This document shows positions 12,179 through 22,439 of a stretch of DNA of 64,000 nt, piece by piece. The DNA is from Isoetes taiwanensis (taxonomy: Eukaryota; Streptophyta; Lycopodiopsida; Isoetales; Isoetaceae). The stretch lies in NCBI GenBank assembly GCA_021234155.1, contig JAJEKV010000017.1, positions 19,827,937-19,891,936 of the forward strand. Direction: 5' to 3'. The position numbers and the translations under genes were made by a program. Every line of letters starts with the position of its first letter. The stretch's first letter is position 1. The notes beneath the pieces are model-generated. The model had not been told where the DNA came from. It did not search any database and was given only the letters and a program-made list of their open reading frames with translations.

Positions 12179-12355
12179 TGTTGAAGAGAGGAAATCTGAT
12201 CAAGAGACAAGAGAGCGAGAGACGGAAACGAGAGCGACTTCCAGAACAGTTGTTGTTTCAAATGAAAGATACAATGGCTATAAATAGCAAGCAACCATGT
12301 TTAACTATAATCGAACTCCATGCTGTTACTGTTGTTGTCTTTTTCATCATCAACA
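12179..12355 (-). repeat. 3' LTR of the copia element (internally deleted)
   Basis: 177 bp, TG...CA ends in element orientation. It equals the other LTR except for a deletion of about 50 bp between atgtttaactat and tgctgttactgttg. Target duplication CATTT lies immediately left. Confidence 0.93.
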
Positions 12356-12724
12356 CCCCCACTCAGTGACAGAATGGGATCTTGCGTATCAGAACCCCCA
12401 CTGGAAAGTGTGCCAGCAACACCCCCACTCGAAGACTGCATCTGTGTGGGACAAACTCTAAAAACCCAAAAGTATATTTCCTGAATAATTTACGCTAGGC
12501 GGAAGGGGCCTATGAAAATTTAAATTTCATCCGGAAAAATATAAAGAAACCCACGGATTTTGACCGGAAAACTTCCTGGAATTTTTTTTCTCTATCGGAA
12601 ATTCTTGATTTCAACAGGTAGGATGCTAGTGTTCCTAGGAACTCGGCACACAGCAGCATGCCGAGATGGGAGAGAAAGCGAGAATGTTTGGGACGTCCAA
12701 GGGCCTTGGTAAAAATGTCGGCAG

Positions 12725-15700
12725 TCATGTCTTCGGTAGGACAATGAAGAAGATGTATGAGGCCATCAGATACCAGATTACGAACATATAGTGGTACTTA
12801 ATGTCAATATGTTTGACACGGCGGTGGAGAACGGGATTCTTGGCAATGGCAACTGCTCCTTGATTGTCAACATAGATGAGTGTAGAGGAGGACGCAGAGA
12901 AATGAAGGTCAGAACAAAGTCTTTGCAACCAAATGGCTTCTCTGGCAGCATGATGAAGAGCAACGTATTCAGCCTCAGTGCTGGATAAACTGACACAAGA
13001 TTGTTTGGAGCTGCTCCAACTGATAGGTCCCCCAGCAAGAATAAAAACATAGCCTGAAATGGATTTGCGGTCATGGTTATCGCCGGCCCAATCAGCATCA
13101 GAGTAGCCATGCAATGGGATATTGGTGGGGCTGGAGTGATAGTGAATGCCAAGGTGCAGGGTGCCTGCAATGTAACGTAAGACACGCTTTAGGGCTGCGC
13201 AGTGAGAATGTTTGGGAGAGTTTGCAAATTGACTGAGGGTGCAAAGAGCAAAGGCAAGATCTGGGCGAGTAGAAATGGCAGCAAAATTGATCATGCCAAG
13301 AATTTGACGATAATTGGCATAAATGTATTGAAGAGAGGCGGTGGTGTCGGGATCAGTGGGCAGGAGGTGAGCACCAAATTCAAGAGGGGTCGAAACTGGA
13401 TTACAGGATTGAAGCTGGAAACGACAGAGGAGATCTGAGAGATATTTGGATTGGGTGAGAGTAAGGGTGCCAGTAGACATGGAGTAGGAAATTTGGATGC
13501 CAAGGAAGTAATTGATGGGGCCAAGGTCTTTCATCTTGAAATAGGAGTTGAGTTGCTGTTTGACTGAGCAAAGGTCTTCTTCAGAGGCAGCTACAATAAG
13601 CAGATCATCAACATAGCACAAAATGATGAGAAGATGTGGTTGGAGCCGATAATAAACGCTGGGATCTGCTTCACTGCGGGTAAAGTGAAGTTGAAACAAG
13701 GTAGAATCAAGCCGTGAATACCATGAACGAGAAGCCTGTCGAAGCCCATATAAGGCTTTGTGAAGACGACATACTTGTGTGGGATCTGCAGAAAGGAAAC
13801 CAGGGGGTTGTTCAAGATAAACTTCCTCATGGAGATCACCATTAAGGAATGCATTTTGTACATCCATTTGATGGATGTGAAGTCGATGTGAAGCTGCATA
13901 CGCAAGAACAGTGCGAACTGAAACCATTTTGGCGACTGGAGCATACGTCTCTTCGAAATCAATCCCCTCAACTTGATTGAAGCCGCGGGCCACCAAACGA
14001 GCCTTGTAACGAGCAATTGTGCCATCAGGATTAGATTTCAGTTTGAACACCCATTTGCATGTCACAATGGAGCGATGGTTGGGTCTGGAAACGAGTGACC
14101 AGGTCCGGGCAGCATGAATTGAATCTATTTCTTCTTGCATGGCGCGCTGCCATTCAGCTTTGAAGGGGCCATTGATGGCTTGGGAATAGGAGTGGGGCTC
14201 AGTAGGAATGGTTTCGGAGAGGAAAGTGTAGTCATCTGCCCAAAAGGGGGGACGTTTAGTGCGAACAGGACGAGAGGAAACATTGGTGTTTGCAGAGGAA
14301 ATGGGTGCTGGAGAAGGTGCTGAAGGAGCCAGTGACAAAGAGGGTGCAGGTGAAGCAATGGGCGGAGGAAAATCAGGAATGGGGTTATCAAGGGGAATAG
14401 GTGTGGGAGGAACAGGGGAGGGAGGGTCGAGTGGAGAATCAAGAAGAAGGAAATCCGAGGGCAGAGGTGTGTGATGGCAAGGGATGTCTTCGGAGAAACG
14501 GGCATGGCAACTGACAATCAGTTTATGAGTTTGGAGATCAAAGAAACGGTATGCTTTGCTAGAAGTGGAGTATCCAAGGAACATGCAACGAACTGAGCGT
14601 GGGGAAACTTTAGTATGGACAGTGGGAAGAAGAACAAAGGCCTGGCAGCCAAAAGTCCGCAGATGACGAAGTGAGATGGGTTTTGAACTCCACAATTCCT
14701 CTGGGATTTTATGGTCAAGACTGCGATGAGGTGTATGGTTGAGCAAATAAGTGGCAGTTAACACAGCTTCACCCCAAAAGCGAATTGGAACATGCATGGC
14801 AAGAAGAAGAGTGCGTACCATTTCTAGGACGGTGCGGTTAGCACGTTCGATGCGTCCGTTCTGTTCTGGACAATAGGGAACAGACAGTTCATGATGAATG
14901 CCATGGTCGGTGCAGTATTGCTGAAAGATCTTGGAATTAAACTCGCCGCCACCATCAGTCCGGAGAGTGACGAGCCTATGACCGCTTGCACGTTCTGCAA
15001 ATTTGTGGAAAATCACAAATTGAGAAAATGTGTCACTCTTGCGAATGATGAGATAAGGAAACAATTTACGAGTGTGATCATCAAGGAAGAGTAGCAGATA
15101 GTGACAACCACTAATAGAGGGTTGTGAAAACGGACCACAAATATCGCTGTGGACAAGAGCTAGAGGATGAGAGGCACGGGAAGTTGAGGAAGGAAAAGAT
15201 GTACGTGTAATTTTGCATTGAAGACAGGCAGGACATGAGTGTTTGGGTGGAGAAATGGCTGGAAGAAGTCCCCGGGAGACAAGAATTTGGAAGCGGTATG
15301 ATGCAGGATGGCCAAGACGTGAATGCCAGAGAGTAGAAATGGAGGAAGAACTGTCAACAGAATATGTAGCATCATTAGAAACTGTGGCATTGAGTTGATA
15401 TAAGTTGCCTACACGAGAACCAAGCAGGATGATGTTGGAGTCTGAATCAAGTACGTGACAATGATTAGCGTGGAAGGAAACATGGAAGCCAGCAGAAGCA
15501 ATCTTGCTAATGGAAATGAGCTGCTTTTGTAAACCTGGAACATGAAGGACATCTCGAAGAACTTTCTTACTACCACAAGGGAGTGAAATGGATACAGTAC
15601 CAGTGGCAATGCCTGATTGGGAACTATTGTCTCCCATACGGACGGATCGGTGAGGGAAAATGGGCATGTAGGAGGTGAAGAGGTGACGAAATGGGGTCAT

Positions 15701-16705
15701 GTGGGAAGTAGCCCCAGAATCTAGGTACCAAGTGAGGTCAGGTGGAGAAGTAAGGTCAGATTCAGTGACAGCAAATAGATACTCAATGGGAGTGGAAGGT
15801 GTAGGAAGGAGAGGTGGTAATTCTTGAACAAGGTTGCCGTGTTCAACAACAGAGGCAACAACAGGAGCAGAGGGCAATTTGGAATTAGCAGAAAGAGTAG
15901 TGGATGGAATAGGAGCCGGGGCAGTGCACTCTTTAGCAAAATGGCCTTTGTGGTTACAGCGATGACAGGTGATAGTGGTACGATCCAAACGTGGCCTGCG
16001 AGAAAATTGCTTGGTGGTAGCAACCATGACTGAATCAGATGGAGATTTGATAGTCCCTTGACGAATGGCTTCAGCTTTGACACGCTCAACTGCGCCTGCA
16101 AATGTATAATCAGCAAGACGACCCTCCAGATTGATGATTAGGCCTTCATAGCTCTTGGGAAGACTGTTCAAAAGTAAGCAGACTTTCTCATCTTGAGTTA
16201 TGGTGACACCAGTTGCATCAAGATCATCAAGAAGACCTTTAATTTGACAGATGTGATCCATGATATCCCCTCCAGTGGATAAATGGAGATTATAAAGGGC
16301 CTTGCGAAGAGCCAGACGATTGCCAGCAGTCTTGGATGCGTAATGATTATCAAGCAGTAACATCATATCATGAGCAGTGGTGGCTCCTTTAACAAGACGA
16401 GCAGGAACATCAGCCAAACTAGTGCAGATAAGTAACCTTGCTTTTCGATCCTTTTCCTTCAGGGTATGAGACAAGGAGATGGGAACCGGAAAATCTTCAC
16501 GTGGGTCAGGGAGTGGCTCATCAAGAACCATCTCAGGAGCAGGGGTTTCAGAAGAGGAAACTGGGGTAACACAGACTTCCCAGAGATTCTTGTCCTCCAG
16601 AATCATCTGGAGGCGCCACCTCCACATTTGGTAATCCTTTCCCTCAAATCGTGGAAGGAGGCGCCATTCGGCAGAGGATGATCCATTCAACAAAGCTGCG
16701 TCCAT
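12725..16705 (-). CDS. Copia gag-pol polyprotein
   Basis: One long frame encodes the capsid and enzymes of the element. The likely start is MDAALLNGSSSAEW at 16705; the frame is open further upstream into the 5' LTR, but those codons are not copia-like. Landmarks in order: gag zinc knuckle CHRCNHKGHFAKEC, protease WYLDSGATSHM, integrase HHCC-type region then the DDE triad words HSDICGPF, RTDGGGEF and EQNGRIERAN, reverse transcriptase with the catalytic YVDDLLI, and RNase H with YSDADWAGD and SSTEAEY. After KYHYM the frame is lost through a 2-base (AT) insertion near 12783, and the last RNase H words (TADIFTKALGRPKH) continue in another frame at 12728-12600. Apart from this the polyprotein has no stops over 1326 codons. 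Confidence 0.95.
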   Translation of the reverse strand: MDAALLNGSSSAEWRLLPRFEGKDYQMWRWRLQMILEDKNLWEVCVTPVSSSETPAPEMVLDEPLPDPREDFPVPISLSHTLKEKDRKARLLICTSLADVPARLVKGATTAHDMMLLLDNHYASKTAGNRLALRKALYNLHLSTGGDIMDHICQIKGLLDDLDATGVTITQDEKVCLLLNSLPKSYEGLIINLEGRLADYTFAGAVERVKAEAIRQGTIKSPSDSVMVATTKQFSRRPRLDRTTITCHRCNHKGHFAKECTAPAPIPSTTLSANSKLPSAPVVASVVEHGNLVQELPPLLPTPSTPIEYLFAVTESDLTSPPDLTWYLDSGATSHMTPFRHLFTSYMPIFPHRSVRMGDNSSQSGIATGTVSISLPCGSKKVLRDVLHVPGLQKQLISISKIASAGFHVSFHANHCHVLDSDSNIILLGSRVGNLYQLNATVSNDATYSVDSSSSISTLWHSRLGHPASYRFQILVSRGLLPAISPPKHSCPACLQCKITRTSFPSSTSRASHPLALVHSDICGPFSQPSISGCHYLLLFLDDHTRKLFPYLIIRKSDTFSQFVIFHKFAERASGHRLVTLRTDGGGEFNSKIFQQYCTDHGIHHELSVPYCPEQNGRIERANRTVLEMVRTLLLAMHVPIRFWGEAVLTATYLLNHTPHRSLDHKIPEELWSSKPISLRHLRTFGCQAFVLLPTVHTKVSPRSVRCMFLGYSTSSKAYRFFDLQTHKLIVSCHARFSEDIPCHHTPLPSDFLLLDSPLDPPSPVPPTPIPLDNPIPDFPPPIASPAPSLSLAPSAPSPAPISSANTNVSSRPVRTKRPPFWADDYTFLSETIPTEPHSYSQAINGPFKAEWQRAMQEEIDSIHAARTWSLVSRPNHRSIVTCKWVFKLKSNPDGTIARYKARLVARGFNQVEGIDFEETYAPVAKMVSVRTVLAYAASHRLHIHQMDVQNAFLNGDLHEEVYLEQPPGFLSADPTQVCRLHKALYGLRQASRSWYSRLDSTLFQLHFTRSEADPSVYYRLQPHLLIILCYVDDLLIVAASEEDLCSVKQQLNSYFKMKDLGPINYFLGIQISYSMSTGTLTLTQSKYLSDLLCRFQLQSCNPVSTPLEFGAHLLPTDPDTTASLQYIYANYRQILGMINFAAISTRPDLAFALCTLSQFANSPKHSHCAALKRVLRYIAGTLHLGIHYHSSPTNIPLHGYSDADWAGDNHDRKSISGYVFILAGGPISWSSSKQSCVSLSSTEAEYVALHHAAREAIWLQRLCSDLHFSASSSTLIYVDNQGAVAIAKNPVLHRRVKHIDIKYHYMFVIWYLMASYIFFIVLPKT

Positions 16706-16815
16706 TGTTGGGCGAAGAGTAGGGATTAGAGACAGAGGCAGTAGGGTAGGGTAACGAAGGGACAATCGAGACAGAGGCGACTTAGGCGGCAATAGAGAAG
16801 CGTGGGCCCATAACC

Positions 16816-17039
16816 TGTTGAAGAGAGGAAATCTGATCAAGAGACAAGAGAGCGAGAGACGGAAACGAGAGCGACTTCCAGAACAGTTGTTGTTTCAAAT
16901 GAAAGATACAATGGCTATAAATAGCAAGCAACCATGTTTAACTATGATGGTGCTGTTAATAATCCAGATACGTGCAATCGAACTTCCTAACTACTCAGAT
17001 TCCATGCTGTTACTGTTGTTGTCTTTTTCATCATCAACA
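16816..17039 (-). repeat. 5' LTR of the copia element
   Basis: 224 bp, begins TGTTGATGATGAAAAAGAC and ends CTCTTCAACA in element orientation; carries CTATTTATAGCC as a possible TATA box. Target duplication CATTT follows at 17040-17044. Confidence 0.95.
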
Positions 17040-17123
17040 CATTTGACAGATATCATTCTCGTGCTTTGCATCCACATATTTTTTGGTCTTGTGCACCGCT
17101 GCACTGGTGATCGGGCCTGCCAT

Positions 17124-17560
17124 CTCTGCTTAACCTCAGAGGCATCGTTAAAAAGAGGTACAGTTAAAACGTTGATGTGAAGAAAAGTGACGGTAAGGAA
17201 AAAAAACTTCGGATATGTTGCACTAAATTAAAGCAACGACCCAAATCGAATAAAGACATCATTCGAGAGGAAGAGTAGGACGTTAGAATGTAGCGAAGTA
17301 ATATAATTGCAATCTTAGCGTGCCTCTTCGTTCGGCAATTTTTAACCGCTTTGAAAAAACCACATCTGCCATCCATTTGATCTAATGGTGCAAAATTGAA
17401 ATTGATGACAAACACTCAAAATCCCTTTAGTATAAAGAAAGATAACGTAAGGGTTGAGAGATCACCTTACTATAGTATGTTATGGAACAAGTCATGCGAT
17501 TATCTTGGGGTAATTGTGATATAAAATTGCATGCATGGAACATGTTGCAGGGATCATGAG
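17124..17560. other. No gene recognised
   Basis: Flank of the CCT4 fragment (upstream side). No coding or repeated structure seen. Confidence 0.4.
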
Positions 17561-20260
17561 GTTTCCAAGGAGAAAGCTTATGACCAAGCATGGATGTGCT
17601 TGACTCACACCAGCTCTAAGAGTTGACGGGTGGCAAGAAATAAAATCATATCTATTCCACTCCGACTAATGTTATGAGGTTTCCAAGGAGGAAAGACACG
17701 TGATGCTGAGGACAACATCAATTCAAGGTGGGGAGATTGTGACATTCCAGTATAATATACAGTCCGAATACGTATACTATACTGCCATGCCAGGCGTACA
17801 TGTCACCTTGACAAGTACTGAGAGCCGTAAAGGGTTGCATCTAGGGGGCAACCTCGTATGTTGCACATGTCTATAAAACATATGCAATTAAACCCCTTTG
17901 CCTCATGGCAAAACCCCATTTGTCCCTTCTAACCTAAACCTAAAAGGTCATGTAAAAGGAACAAAAGGGGAAACCCTAAACCTTTTCCATTTTCGCATTT
18001 TGGCTTCCTTGGGCCATTTAGGCCAAGCCAAGCTACTAGTTCGCATTGCCAGGTGCCATCAAACTGCCTTTGCACAACAGATCTCCCAGGAACAGCTGCC
18101 TTCAACCCAAGCGAAGGCATGGACCGATTCGAGGAGCAAGAGCAAGCCAGGGATCAGGTAACCTGTGATTCTGTTTTGCAATGCCGACTTTTAGCCCTGA
18201 AATGAGCTGGGATAGCATGTTAGATCAATCTTAGTAGCCTTATAGATCCTAAGATCACAAGTTAAGTAAAGAACCTAACCATGTATATTAAGAAAGATAG
18301 ATTAGGTATTATTCAGTATTTTAGTTAGGGTAATAAAGAGTGGCTAAAATTCGCCAAATGGCGATTTTTTATACCTTTAGTCAAATTTCATGGCTAAAGT
18401 TTATAAAGGCAAATTTTTTAGAAAAAACATAATTTAGCCACTCCAAAAGGGGGTAAATTCTGAACGCTTAGAATTTAGCTGGGATTGTTTGCTGCGTGGT
18501 GTACTGAATCGCCTTCACTAAAGTTGATTAGGAGAACCTTGATCAATTCAAATAGCCATGCCAATTCTATTCAGGGGCCTCTTTCATTAATTGCCATTAG
18601 CTACCTCAATCATATTTTGAATTTGTATCTATAAGTTGTTTAGATTAAATGCTATGAAGAATGTTACATGATGTGCATTTTAAGCTTTAAATAGTAGTGA
18701 TCTCTTCTTGCAATTGTTGACCCTAAAGGGCTTCATCACCAAATTCACCATTTGGATGCATTTGACCCCAGCGTAAACATGCATGTTCCTTCGAACGATA
18801 TTGTTTGTTCCTTATGAATTGTACTTTGAACAACTTTGTTATCATTTTGTGAAAGAAGCATATTGAATCAATGTCATTCATGTACTAATCGGTGCTCAAA
18901 GTTTGAAGTTAAATAGTTTCACTTTAGCTGGGGACCAAGAAAAATTCGCCAACATCAGAATTTCATGTCATATAAGTTTTACATTTTAGCCAAATGAGAA
19001 GATAATTAAAGGGCTTTATTTTATCAAATTTCGCCAAGAAAAAACTCTAAGAACTTTTGTTTTTCATAGGTTTAGCCAACCTTAATTTGAATAGAAAAAC
19101 ATTTAGGGCCGTTAAAATTTACCCTGTAGTTCTTTGATGATGATATTCTATTCTATGCACACTCCTGTGTATTGGGAAGGGGGGTAGAGACCCTGAAAGC
19201 TTCAGTAGTAGTTGTATCTAGATAGCCTCATTAATTCCCAAATAATGCGGCATGTGTACAAGAGCCCGCCTGGTTGTGAGTGGGGGGTTAGACCAGTGGA
19301 ATAAAGAGGACTTGACCAATTACAGACTGATCCCTCTGGTGTTAAAGCCTACTAGGGATCTTAGCGGGCTAGGCTTAATGGCTTGCCACTACATGTGGGC
19401 AAGGCATGAGCTCGACACCTCTTGGATGATGAGTCACCTTCAATGAGGTTCAAGTCGAAGATGGGCAGTGGCCCTCTAGCCGCCTGTGATGGGCATGTAT
19501 GCCTCTGGAGGGGGTGATCCCCTTCCTGCTCCATCGGGACTGGGGAGATGAAACCCAGTAGTAGCCCCCTTGGCTACGCACCCAGCAGGCTATGGTCCAG
19601 TCCCAAGACTCTTCAACCTATTCTGCAAAGTGCTCATAGGAGGGGCGGATGGAGAGGACTTCCCAACAGCCATGTTCCTATGCTAGCCCAATCCACTCTC
19701 ACGAATTCTGTCTGCAATAGCTTCTGGAGAACCAAGCCGTCAGTCCATACCCTGGAGTTTGAGCCTTGGGTAGCATCTCCCATGTGATGATGATGATGTT
19801 GATGTGCTTATACATGTATGCTATGGTATAGCCATCCTTCGAGGTGGCTCTATTTGCACTTGATGTCATGTGCTTACGTTTATTTACGCTTTTGCAGCTA
19901 GAATGGTCCCGAGGAAAGACGGGATATTATGCGAGACTGCCAGGGCCAAACCATTTAGGACGTGATCAACTCCAACCCTAATGGTAAGCATTGTGTTATG
20001 AGTCCGGCAGGGATCATATGAGAGTTGACCCGACATGGATCATTTTAGAGGTTGGGTTACACGCATCCTAGATGGAGAAATTGGGCATATAGGCATTCGT
20101 GATAGGACGCATTCATCTACAGCTATAATGGGAACATTGCCATTCCCTATGCTGAGACGAAATGCAAGCCTTAGGCATGATAGGCTTTCATTCATGCATA
20201 TTTCCTTTTTTATTAAGGGGATGGTCCCTTCAACCACACTAATTTAATTATTTCATAAGT
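17560..20260 (+). mobile_element. Ty3/gypsy-type 3' end and LTR, family 1
   Basis: A purine tract (aaggtggggagat) at about 17725-17737 is followed by TGTGACATTCC at 17738, the usual polypurine tract/LTR junction of plant gypsy elements. The next 2.3 kb shares many phrases with the better delimited LTR at 20555-22025: cctgaaagcttc, aatgcggc(a/c)tgtg, gagcccgcctggttgtga, gactggggagatg, aagccgtcagtc. The right end is not clear; around 20000-20260 it differs from the other LTR. The element body to the left is reduced to a few hundred bases without readable pol. Two blocks at 18320-19125 with GCCAAAT and TTAGCCA words may be a later insertion. Confidence 0.6.
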
Positions 20261-20554
20261 ACTGATGTACTGTAATTCTGCCATCCACTAGATCGTAATA
20301 ACGTACTGCAGAAGATCCTAGGCCTCATTCTGGGGCCATTTCTTGTTATTTACCTGTTATTTTGTATGTGTACTCCTATCTAAACTTTCATGGGATGGTA
20401 TTTGTTTCAATTATCAGGGGACTTTCTTTTTGGCATAACTTTATGTAATCCTTTATTACTTTAGCAAATAAAGTTATCTTTTATAACTTAACTGTTTTTA
20501 TTCCTACGTAAACTAATCCCAATGCTGAAGACAACATTATTCCAAGGGGGAGAA
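20261..20554 (+). mobile_element. Gypsy internal 3' remnant with polypurine tract
   Basis: Non-coding stretch ending in gctgaagacaacattattcc and the purine tract aagggggagaa directly before the LTR at 20555. The wording parallels the end of the other gypsy remnant (gctgaggacaacatcaattc), so both come from related elements. Confidence 0.6.
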
Positions 20555-22025
20555 TGTGACGTTCCATGTATTTATACAGCGCACATATACATACTATGAC
20601 ACGTCACCATACCCTTATGAGTTGATAGGGGATAACTTAGGCTAATCTAAAAGGGTTTTTATTAGCTATGCTAAAATATTAGTGGGTAAATAACCTAATT
20701 AGGCTAATTAGGTTATCAATTACTTAAAGTCAACCAATAGGGCAATGCCATTCTGGCCCAGATTGGCCAAGGGGAACTTACTCACTTTGGAGGGCAAATT
20801 GGGGCCCTACCTCAAATTCTGCCCCAAATCGATTTGGGGAGAGTTGGAGGAGGGAGGAGCTACCAGCTGTTGTGACCAGAGTTGAGGAATGGAGAATGGA
20901 AGCCTTTCGTGACAATCGCTCTAGCCAAGAGATTAGTACATAGATAGTCTATGCTTCAGCTAACACTTCTCTGATTAGATGGAATGGTTAAATTCTCTTT
21001 TATGTGTTACTAAGTTGATGATGGATACTTTTGAGTATGATTGTGTTCTCTCTTTCTATTTCCCCTGTGTGTCTGGAGTTAAGGGAGGGTACAAACCTGA
21101 AAGCTTCCTAGAAGTAGAGATGTCTCTAGCTATAACCCTTAAGACCCAGCAAATGCGGCCTGTGCACAGGAGCCCACCTGGTTGTGAATGCTACATCGCG
21201 ATTCAGCACCAGATAACGACTACGATGGTGAAACGGGGGTGGGATCTTGCCTAGCGTAGCTAAAGACTCCTATAGTGTGCTAGGCTTATAGTCGGTCCTC
21301 GCGTTGGGGCCGGGTATGGGTTTGACACCTTCTGGGTTGCGAAAAACGTGCCTATATGGATGTCCTGGGCTCGATGGGTGCGCCGAGGCAGCCCATGGAT
21401 TTTGGGGGGTTAAAGTCGGGTACGGATGCGTGTGCACCGAGGTGATATGTACCCTCTAGCACATCCAGGAATCCATTGTGGTTGGGATAGGGATGCCTCC
21501 CTGACCTGCCTTATTGGACTGGGGAGATGTAACCCGGAGTAGTTTCATAGGGTGACCCATGAAATTGCATCTCCGGAAGGCTACAATCATGCTATAGCAT
21601 CTTTCAACATATCTACAAAGTGTGCACAGGAGAGGTGCCATGATGTACCTCTGTCAGCTGATATCTTGAGGCCCTGACCGTCAGTCGACCCCATGGAGTC
21701 TGAGCCAAAGTAGAGCCTTACTTATGGCATATTACCTATGTTATCTTGTGCTTGTATTGCTATTTAGTGATGATGATGGATGGACCACCCTTCGTGGTGG
21801 TATATTATTTTGAATATGATTGCTGTGTGCTAACATGTATATATGCTTCTGCTGTATAGGATTCCCATAGAGGACGTGGGACGAATGACACCTCCGTGTT
21901 CCTCGCCCAGACACTTGGCCATCCCAAGTGGTCCGAGTTAGACGGAGGACCCTTCTAGGGTGATGTAGTTGCCATGTCCCATATTTGTACGATGGAAGCA
22001 TCATATAGATTATGGGGGCGTCACA
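20555..22025 (+). repeat. Gypsy-type LTR, family 2
   Basis: 1471 bp, starting TGTGACGTTCC and ending GGGGCGTCACA, so it has TG...CA ends with a 7-bp terminal inverted repeat TGTGACG/CGTCACA. It follows a polypurine tract, so it is the 3' LTR of an element whose body is almost gone. No 5-bp repeat flanks it, as expected when the 5' LTR is missing. Confidence 0.78.
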
Positions 22026-22439
22026 ATTTCTATGTCAACATAATCAAGGTTGGAAAACATGGAATATGCATCTAGCGTATAACCTTACTTAAAATAAGAG
22101 ATAATAATATGGACATATGATATTGCCAATAAAGTAGCATACTAGACACTCTATTCCTATGTCAGCGTATAAGGGTTTGGAAAATGCGAATCTTGCATAT
22201 AAGACATGAATCTCATCTTGCTGAACTAGTCTCTAAACCTTTGTTAGCAGTCAATCAAGAAGTTTATAGACTAGGTGGAGAGTAAAATAATCTTTTCCTT
22301 ATGTTTTCAGCACCACTCCCAAGAGCAACATCTTATATAATTATCAAAAAACTCCCCACTATCAGCTCACTTTAAAATATCATTATAGATTTTTTATCAT
22401 CCAGGGAGACTAATTGGCCTACGGGATCCAAATAAAAAG

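Larger units (their letters stand above)
12179..17039 (-). mobile_element. Ty1/copia LTR retrotransposon, nearly complete
   Basis: A 4861-bp element on the minus strand inside the CCT4 fragment. The LTRs at both ends run TGTTGATGATG...CTTCAACA in element orientation, and a perfect 5-bp target duplication CATTT flanks it (12174-12178 and 17040-17044). Order in element direction: 5' LTR, short leader, gag-protease-integrase-RT-RNase H in one frame (the copia order), a purine tract AGTGGGGG touching the 3' LTR (12356-12363), 3' LTR. The shared parts of the LTRs are identical over more than 120 bp, which indicates a young insertion; the 3' LTR has lost about 50 bp. The 16815-16800 stretch after the 5' LTR (GGTTATGGGCCCACG) is where the primer binding site should be; I cannot assign the tRNA. 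Confidence 0.96.
11881..17123 (-). pseudogene. CCT4: T-complex chaperonin subunit delta fragment, split by a copia insertion
   Basis: CCT4 is one of eight subunits of the cytosolic TRiC/CCT ring that folds actin and tubulin. The minus strand starts at ATG 17123 (MAGPITSAAVHKTKKYVDA), runs into the target site at 17040, and resumes left of the retrotransposon at 12178. There the words [38 protein letters not shown] and [17 protein letters not shown] follow: the nucleotide-binding N-terminal region of CCT4. Two one-base losses shift the frame around the usual LGPKG word, and a TAA replaces the expected Gln codon after ALLK; beyond it CLSLLGKGVHPTVI is still readable to 11881. The rest of the roughly 530-residue protein is absent. 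No introns occur in this part. Pseudogene status is clear from the frame breaks. Confidence 0.88.

Noticed and set aside
12778-16116. Open frames of 60-145 codons overlapping the copia polyprotein in other frames
   Set aside because: They are shadows of the gag-pol frame without any motif.
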